Shown here: positions 15,738 to 21,060 of the stretch, piece by piece
How positions within the stretch are numbered: the stretch's first letter is position 1
Layout of the letters: each line of letters starts with the position of its first letter
Translations under genes and position numbers: made by a program
NCBI GenBank assembly: GCA_002049945.1
Contig: MVCT01000001.1
Coordinates: forward strand, 1-21,060
Reading direction: 5' to 3'
DNA length: 21,060 nt
Source: Candidatus Cloacimonas sp. 4484_140
GTDB lineage: Bacteria > Cloacimonadota > Cloacimonadia > JGIOTU-2
The notes under the pieces: generated by a model
The model's input: the letters and a program-made list of their open reading frames with translations, nothing else
Told to the model about the DNA's origin: nothing
Databases searched by the model: none

Positions 15738-18700
15738 TTTGTGATTCCAATCTTTACTAATTTGCCTTTCCCGCCAACCTTGACCATTGCGAAGTACACG
15801 CCAGATGAAACATTATCAATCGGCCACACATATTCATTATTGATATAAGCAGTAATTTGCTGCTCATCACTGAATAGAATGTCCGCAGCGAGGTTATAAA
15901 TTTTTATCGAAGAAGCAGCATCATGATTTGAACGTATTCTTATTCTAACCTCTCCATATTCAGCCGGATTGGGATAGGTAAGGATCGTGAAGGTTGACGT
16001 CGAGTCAGGACTTCCATCTGAGAGGGTTGTTACACAAGCTGTTCTTTGAGGTCCGTTTTTATACCCGTTCCAATATACCTCGATAGGTGAGCTTGCTGAC
16101 GGAGTGAATGAATACATCTGAACAAGAGAATCGGAGATAGGTAGATACAACATCGAGGATGATCCATTCTGAGAAATTGATGGAGATGCAAGAGCAAGAC
16201 CATTCGCAAAACTATACATATCCTGAACTGCACAGTTGTTATCTATTGCCTGAGTCCAGTTCGAGGAAGTTGGAAGATAGAGTGAGATATTCTCAGCCAA
16301 ATAATTCTGCCCGATAATTGGTGAAACGGTTGCCGAATATGATACATCATAAGGAGCAACAGGTGTTTTACTCAGAAATGAACCATTGGGCTGCAGGATG
16401 TAAATCCTGTCATCACTTGTGAATACCAGGTCATGTATCCCATCATTATTCACATCACCAAGAGAAATATTGGAGGGATTCGAGATGTGATAAGTGGCAG
16501 AATTAAAAATCTGAGTAATGATGCCATCTTCAAGAACATGTATAGTACCGGAATTATCCTGAATATATATTCGCTGCTCATGAACCAAATCTTCCATTAA
16601 GCTCTCAATAATAGGATAGTAATTGCCAATCTGAGTTATCAAAGAAAATTCTTCAAGCAGTGAAAGTGAAGTGTCAAAAATAGCAACTGTATTTTCATGT
16701 GTAAGTGCGACAAGCTCATTAATAATTGGATCAAAAGCTATCTTCTCAATATGAGTATTTTCTTGGGCAATGACCGATGGTGCGTTTTCATCAAATCGTA
16801 CTTTCCTCAATCCAAAATCAGTTGGAACGATAATATCATTTTCTGAAATTTGAATTGGAGAATCGGTGATCCATCTATCAAGGGTGATACCGGAAGATGA
16901 AATAGGTGGGATGCTCATAATGTCGAAGCGAATGAAAGCAACTGAATCCTCCATGCATGCAATAATATATTTTTGCTGTGAATTTTCAAATAGCGTGAGT
17001 GGCTGGGTGATCGGCTTAGAAAAAGCAAAAGTGGGATCTCCAAATAGTTCTTCATTATCAAAGGACATCAATAAAGAGTCTGAAGCAATTACAAAAACAT
17101 GAGTATTGAATATATCGTTTTTATAATGAACGAGTTCGTGAGCAGGATTGAATTTCTGAGCCGGTTTGTAGGATGCGATCTCGCCATAGGTTTGATACTG
17201 AAAAGTGAAGGACATTTCCACACCGTAATTGCTTATGTTTGTAATTTCAAGCAGAGAATTTATGTCGTCATTGCTGAATGAGTTGGGTCTTGTCTTTGGT
17301 GAGAGTTTATAGTTATGGTATCTGTTTGTGTCGCCGGGAGTCCATGTGCCGGGTTTAGTTTGGAAAAATGGCTCGTAACAGGTGCCATAAGGGAAATAGG
17401 AATAGGGATTTCCAATGTCCTCGATACCGTCTGCTTCGATTAGTTTTATACCACGACGCGAGGATTTAGCGTTTACCATATTTGCATCAAAGCGGTTATA
17501 CCATCCATCATCGACCTCGACAAGCTCATCATAAATAACATAATCATCGATATGCCAGATGCACAATCCGCCATTGGTTTCAGCTTCAAGATGGATATCA
17601 GTAGTTGGAAGGAAATAATCAAATTCGTAATTAATAAGTTCAGTTACAGGATTCATCGGATAAAGAGGAACCCGTCCTGTAATATCATCTACTTTGATAA
17701 CCGGCGCACCTTGATTATCAAGCTCGACTTCGCGGTTCTCAATGAGGAAATATTCTTTATTATTTATAGGAATTTTAACGAATTGAGGATGCACAGCATC
17801 CGGGAGTTCTGCAGCAGAAACAGTGATGTCCGAAGGTGAATCAAGAGTAATAAATTTCCCAGATGCTTCGAACTCATCTCCCCAGATCAAAATACGTGAC
17901 CACGCAGACGGAAGTGTCGGGAGCACTGCTTCAATTACGAGAGAATCAGGTGGAGTTTGCATAGTGTCTATCAGAACTGCGGAACCAAATCCGCCGCTGT
18001 CCATGATATCCCAATACCCAACTGCAGGAAACATATTGGAGGTGTTATATAAATCCACAAAACCAAGTCCGTGACCGAATTCATGAAAAAATTCTGCATT
18101 AATAGAACCAAAACCATAGATGAAATGTTTATTTTTATAAAAGTCCTGAGAAATGGTTTCAGGAGAGTTAGCCCCTGCTTTTACGAAATAAGTGCTGTCA
18201 TTGACTGCAATAGAATCATCTCTCAGACGGAAATAGCAGGAAGGAATATCGCTGGGAGTGTCCCAGAAAACATCGTGCTGCCAGTCCGAGCCGGCATGGA
18301 TGATCATAATGTGATTATATTCTGAAAATATTATGTCGGGAGTATGCTCAAATTCAGTTGTATCAGCAGTAGTTATGGCATCTTTGAAATATTGAATTAG
18401 CCGATCTGATTTTAAGTTGTGATCTTCTGTGTCTGGCCAATAATATGCCATCTGCTGAGGCATCTGATACGCAGTGTCAGCTTGATGAGGGAATAACTTA
18501 AAATGGAAATTTTTTTCCTGAAGAGGATTGAAGGTGTTCAGTTCGCCGAGACTTGCAGTCTGGTAGTAATACTGCATTGCCTTAACGGTCTGATGGAAGA
18601 AGGTTGAGTCATGAGGAGGAGAGCCGATAGTGCTTATCGAATCTAAAACTCCATCTATCTCGAAATAATCATATTCTCCAAAATCGAATTTGCCGTTTCC

Positions 18701-18982
18701 TGTTGTCTTCGGGTCATCATCAGGAATGAAATCCACGAGAATGACGAGTAAATTCACTCCTTCAAAACCCTCTTTGGCTATACCGGTGAATTTGTCGGAT
18801 AATCCATGAGTGTTGTAGATTTTCCGATGAACTTCGGGAGGAAGTTTTTGTAATTTTTCATACCTCTTCTGCATTTCCTGAGCCGGTAACCGTTTGAATG
18901 TATAAGAGGAAGACTTGGCAGAAAGAAACAGAGGGATAGAGAGAAAGAGCAATGTATATATGAGATTTCTTGTTATTTTCAT
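15734..18982 (-). CDS. Secreted M6-family metalloprotease with C-terminal sorting-type domain
   Basis: This 1082-residue exported protein digests proteins outside the cell, by family inference. After a signal peptide (to about residue 22) the catalytic domain shows the full zinc motif His300-Glu301-X-X-His304-X-X-Gly307-X-X-Asp310 (HEFGHGLGFVDLY) and a Met-turn at Met327 (GYWDIMDSGG), as in immune-inhibitor-A (M6) proteases. Residues 640-930 look like a beta-propeller or FG-GAP region, with one calcium-type loop DVNNDGIHD near 841-849. The last 80 residues (TYPNPAEYGEV ... GVYFAMVKVGGKGKLVKIGITK) match the type A sorting domains used by type IX secretion, or FlgD-like Ig folds. The N-terminal part before residue 70 may be a short propeptide. 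It follows the PorV-like gene by 73 bp. Confidence 0.88.
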   Translation of the reverse strand: MKITRNLIYTLLFLSIPLFLSAKSSSYTFKRLPAQEMQKRYEKLQKLPPEVHRKIYNTHGLSDKFTGIAKEGFEGVNLLVILVDFIPDDDPKTTGNGKFDFGEYDYFEIDGVLDSISTIGSPPHDSTFFHQTVKAMQYYYQTASLGELNTFNPLQEKNFHFKLFPHQADTAYQMPQQMAYYWPDTEDHNLKSDRLIQYFKDAITTADTTEFEHTPDIIFSEYNHIMIIHAGSDWQHDVFWDTPSDIPSCYFRLRDDSIAVNDSTYFVKAGANSPETISQDFYKNKHFIYGFGSINAEFFHEFGHGLGFVDLYNTSNMFPAVGYWDIMDSGGFGSAVLIDTMQTPPDSLVIEAVLPTLPSAWSRILIWGDEFEASGKFITLDSPSDITVSAAELPDAVHPQFVKIPINNKEYFLIENREVELDNQGAPVIKVDDITGRVPLYPMNPVTELINYEFDYFLPTTDIHLEAETNGGLCIWHIDDYVIYDELVEVDDGWYNRFDANMVNAKSSRRGIKLIEADGIEDIGNPYSYFPYGTCYEPFFQTKPGTWTPGDTNRYHNYKLSPKTRPNSFSNDDINSLLEITNISNYGVEMSFTFQYQTYGEIASYKPAQKFNPAHELVHYKNDIFNTHVFVIASDSLLMSFDNEELFGDPTFAFSKPITQPLTLFENSQQKYIIACMEDSVAFIRFDIMSIPPISSSGITLDRWITDSPIQISENDIIVPTDFGLRKVRFDENAPSVIAQENTHIEKIAFDPIINELVALTHENTVAIFDTSLSLLEEFSLITQIGNYYPIIESLMEDLVHEQRIYIQDNSGTIHVLEDGIITQIFNSATYHISNPSNISLGDVNNDGIHDLVFTSDDRIYILQPNGSFLSKTPVAPYDVSYSATVSPIIGQNYLAENISLYLPTSSNWTQAIDNNCAVQDMYSFANGLALASPSISQNGSSSMLYLPISDSLVQMYSFTPSASSPIEVYWNGYKNGPQRTACVTTLSDGSPDSTSTFTILTYPNPAEYGEVRIRIRSNHDAASSIKIYNLAADILFSDEQQITAYINNEYVWPIDNVSSGVYFAMVKVGGKGKLVKIGITK

Positions 18983-19055
18983 ACGAGACGTTCCATTATT
19001 ATTTCTACTCTGTGATGTAGAATCAATTTATTCTTTAATGTAGATTATACTTAGT

Positions 19056-20111
19056 TTAGAATGTAACACCTAATGAGAAGGTCTTATTATTAGTAGTCAG
19101 TTCACCTGCAGGTTGAAGAGCAAAGTCAAAATAGAGGTCTTTTCCTTTTGAGAATTCGTAACTGATACCGCCACCAAAAGAGACACCTTGAATATGACCC
19201 TCAACATCGTTCACATAACCGACACGAAGAGAAATAAGGTTGTAGTATTTATATTCGATACCAATATTCTCAATCATTGAATCAAGTTCATTGTTGAAGC
19301 CGTCATCACCCCAGGAGGTGAAAATACGTTTCCACAGCGGATCATTATTGACCATCATTTTATTGATATCACCGGTTACAGTGAGCTTATTGTATTTATC
19401 GTCGAAGATTCTATAGGAAAGACCAAGTTTTAGATTAAGAGGCATGGGCTGTTTCGATTCTGTGTTTTGGTAGCTCATATCAGGACCGAAATTTTGAATA
19501 TTTACACCAAAGTCGAGTTTAGGAATAAAGAAATTCTTCTTAAGAAGTCCAAGGTCAATAACAAAGGTGTAACCTATTCCTGCAGCATTCGGATTAACAT
19601 CTTCGATAATTGGTGCCAGATTACTGATAATACCCTTGAGGTTGATACCAACACCAAGTTCGTCATTCAGCTTCGTTCCATAAGAACCGCCCACAGCAAT
19701 TTCATAACTATTAAAGCTTCCATGAGGATATCCGTCAGCGTCATATGCTTCCTGTTCGCCATAGGTCATGTAGGTTATGTTCAGTCCAAGTGTTCCGATG
19801 CCTTCGAAATATTGAGAATAACCGAGATATTCATAATACATGTCAGGAATGACGTCACCAAACCAGTTTGAGTGCATAAGACCGAGTTCAGAGTTATCAT
19901 GGAAGGCAAGTCCACCCGGATTCCACCATGATGCGAAACCGCCTTCTGCAATAGAAACATAGGATTGTCCCAAACCATTTGGGCGTGAGCCGGGGTCAAT
20001 AAGAAGGAAAATACATGTTGCCTCTGAGCCCGCAAAAGCAAACTGAGTAAAAGTTACTGTAAAAATAACGATTAAAAGAAGCGAGATACTGAGTTTATTT
20101 TTTATTTTCAT
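19056..20111 (-). CDS. PorV/UPF0164-like outer-membrane beta-barrel protein
   Basis: This 351-residue protein has a signal peptide (cleavage near AFA-GS, residue 27). The hallmark N-terminal hatch follows: DPGSRPNGLGQSYVSIAEGG then FASWWNPGGLAF. This G-R-x-x-G-x-G ... WNPxGL pattern marks PorV/PorQ and FadL-like barrels. The rest alternates amphipathic strands, and the C-terminus ends in Phe, as barrel proteins do (KTFSLGVTF). PorV shuttles type IX cargo at the cell surface, and the adjacent protease carries a sorting-type tail, so cargo shuttling is a reasonable role. Fatty-acid or other small-molecule transport is the alternative. An AAGGAG site 9 nt before the ATG supports the start. It is probably first in a six-gene operon reaching 9634. 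Confidence 0.7.
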   Translation of the reverse strand: MKIKNKLSISLLLIVIFTVTFTQFAFAGSEATCIFLLIDPGSRPNGLGQSYVSIAEGGFASWWNPGGLAFHDNSELGLMHSNWFGDVIPDMYYEYLGYSQYFEGIGTLGLNITYMTYGEQEAYDADGYPHGSFNSYEIAVGGSYGTKLNDELGVGINLKGIISNLAPIIEDVNPNAAGIGYTFVIDLGLLKKNFFIPKLDFGVNIQNFGPDMSYQNTESKQPMPLNLKLGLSYRIFDDKYNKLTVTGDINKMMVNNDPLWKRIFTSWGDDGFNNELDSMIENIGIEYKYYNLISLRVGYVNDVEGHIQGVSFGGGISYEFSKGKDLYFDFALQPAGELTTNNKTFSLGVTF

Positions 20112-20243
20112 GATAAAAACTCCTTTTTATAATTTGATATTTATGGGAAAATACCTCAAAGCGTAGTACATTCGTGTGAGGGGCACGAGTTATGTTATTA
20201 CCTAACAAATAAAAATATATGTTACTCCTTGTAATTTTTTTTC

Positions 20244-20330
20244 TGGTGCCGAAGGCCGGACTCGAACCGGCACGAACCGAGGTTCGCTGGATTTTGAGTC
20301 CAGTGCGTCTACCAATTTCGCCACTTCGGC
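20244..20330 (-). tRNA. tRNA-Leu (anticodon CAA)
   Basis: The minus strand folds as a class II tRNA of 87 nt. The acceptor GCCGAAG pairs with CTTCGGC, then A and an encoded CCA. The D-arm contains TGGTAGACGC. The anticodon stem CTGGA/TCCAG holds the loop CTCAAAA, with CAA at positions 34-36, which reads UUG leucine. The long variable arm (CGAACCTCGGTTCG) fits leucine tRNA. The T-arm is GCCGG-TTCGAGT-CCGGC. All stems pair well. Confidence 0.97.
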
Positions 20331-20338
20331 ATGGCTAA

Positions 20339-20366
20339 AAGCTAAGATGGGCATAATTGATGTCAA
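20339..20366 (-). promoter_or_regulatory. Candidate promoter of tRNA-Leu
   Basis: On the minus strand a perfect TTGACA (20361-20366) is followed after 16 nt by TAGCTT (20339-20344), which keeps the first, second and last bases of TATAAT. The tRNA begins 8 nt later. Position and a perfect -35 support it; the -10 is weak. It starts within 8 bp of the TPR gene's stop. Confidence 0.4.
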
Positions 20367-20373
20367 TTTTTTT

Positions 20374-21060
20374 CTATCTATCCAATTCGTGGTCGATTGG
20401 TTTTAAAGTATCTTCTTCAGTGCCCGTTTTTGCTTTTATCAGTTCAAGTTTCAGTCGCAATAATGCAGCGGTTTCAGCATCGGTTTCATTCTGAATCATT
20501 ATCTGATATATATACACAAGCTCCTTATTCAGACCAAGTTCTTCATATATCTGAGCCAGAAGTTGGTAATATTCATTTTTCTCTTCTTGCGGTGCAGCTT
20601 CAATAATATAATTAAGCGTGTCAATGGCTTGAAGGAATTGGTGATTCGCTACAAGTCCGTCAATGAATAGTTCATAAGAAACCGATTTCAGTTTTGAATT
20701 CGGGTAGCGATTTAGAAGGGCAATGGTAGTTTCAACGCTCTTTTCCCATTTGCTCTGTGTTTTATATACAATTGAAAGATTATAATACACAGAATCCAGC
20801 CACGTGGCATGAGGGTGGGTATCAATTAAAGATGTATACTCTTTTATTGCTTCATCATAGTTTTGTATGGTTACATAATAGTTTGCAAGCTCGAATTGAA
20901 GTTTTGGCATCTTTGAACTTTTCGGGTATTTTTTTATAAACTGGGTATATATCTCGGTAGGATCCTCATAAATTCCAAGATAATAATTACATTTTTCGAT
21001 CTGCAGGAATGCATGATCCTTGTCCTTTAAAGGGCTATTGAAATATATGAAATGTGTATA
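20374..21060 (-). CDS. TPR protein, 5' end beyond the window
   Basis: The reading frame is open from its stop at 20374 to the window edge with no stop, so this is the last 228 residues or so of a longer gene. An internal ATG at 20910 should not be taken as the start, because the residues before it (for example EDPTEIYTQFIKKYPKSSK) continue the same TPR pattern. Helical repeats such as FELANYYVTIQNYDEAIKEY and YYNLSIVYKTQSKWEKSVET are TPRs spaced about 34-36 residues apart. The end (GTEEDTLKPIDHELDR) is charged and unstructured. The missing N-terminus would show whether it is a lipoprotein like the 750-residue TPR protein here. The function is unknown. Confidence 0.75.
   Translation of the reverse strand, partial: YTHFIYFNSPLKDKDHAFLQIEKCNYYLGIYEDPTEIYTQFIKKYPKSSKMPKLQFELANYYVTIQNYDEAIKEYTSLIDTHPHATWLDSVYYNLSIVYKTQSKWEKSVETTIALLNRYPNSKLKSVSYELFIDGLVANHQFLQAIDTLNYIIEAAPQEEKNEYYQLLAQIYEELGLNKELVYIYQIMIQNETDAETAALLRLKLELIKAKTGTEEDTLKPIDHELDR

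Noticed and set aside
18998..19026. Possible promoter before the M6 protease (TTGATT, 17 nt, AATAAT on the minus strand)
   Set aside because: The predicted transcript start would leave only about 8 nt before the ATG, too short for a normal ribosome site. Co-transcription from the PorV-like gene is simpler.
20235..20242. T-run next to tRNA-Leu as a terminator
   Set aside because: The run is on the plus strand, so it is A-rich in the direction of the tRNA transcript, and no stem precedes it apart from the tRNA itself.
1..21060. CRISPR arrays, prophage genes or classic insertion sequences
   Set aside because: No regularly spaced direct repeats, transposase, integrase or phage structural genes were seen. 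Apart from the GIY-YIG unit the window looks like core genome.

Overview
The window is AT-rich, densely packed bacterial chromosome. It shows 14 full-length protein genes, one that runs off the right edge, one tRNA-Leu and three copies of a short palindromic repeat. All protein genes but one lie on the minus strand. Gene content suggests a Gram-negative, protein- or amino-acid-fermenting member of the FCB group: a PorV-like outer-membrane barrel, an M6 metalloprotease with a C-terminal sorting-type domain, TPR lipoproteins, a SPOR protein and two histidase-family lyases. Candidatus Cloacimonadota is my best guess. That is inference from gene style, not from a marker gene.

Layout, left to right. 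(1) Positions 37-1614: a small exported protein (minus) diverges from an ECF-like sigma factor with a long C-terminal extension (plus), across an AT-rich spacer. (2) Positions 7471 down to 1629: a tight minus-strand run of cupin, tsaB (tRNA t6A synthesis), rho (transcription termination), a TPR-SPOR envelope protein and mutS (mismatch repair). The end of mutS lies 14 bp from the convergent sigma gene, and MutS lacks its usual C-terminus. (3) Positions 8976 down to 7592: an EcfT-like membrane protein overlaps truA by 4 nt, with no ECF ATPase genes beside it. (4) Positions 8971-9534: a GIY-YIG nuclease gene framed by three palindromic repeats, two of them identical over 31 nt and one inverted and diverged. 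(5) Positions 20111 down to 9634: a likely six-gene operon of PorV-like barrel, M6 protease, small DUF5683-like membrane protein, two tandem MIO ammonia-lyases and a 750-residue TPR lipoprotein. (6) Positions 20244-21060: tRNA-Leu(CAA) with its own candidate promoter, and a TPR gene cut by the window edge.

How the genes may work together: the long operon fits exporting a protease across the outer membrane, digesting protein outside the cell, and deaminating histidine or a related amino acid inside. The rho/tsaB/mutS cluster is housekeeping. The most unusual item is the GIY-YIG gene with its repeats. Its arrangement is like that of REP sequences and their RAYT transposases, but with a different nuclease family.
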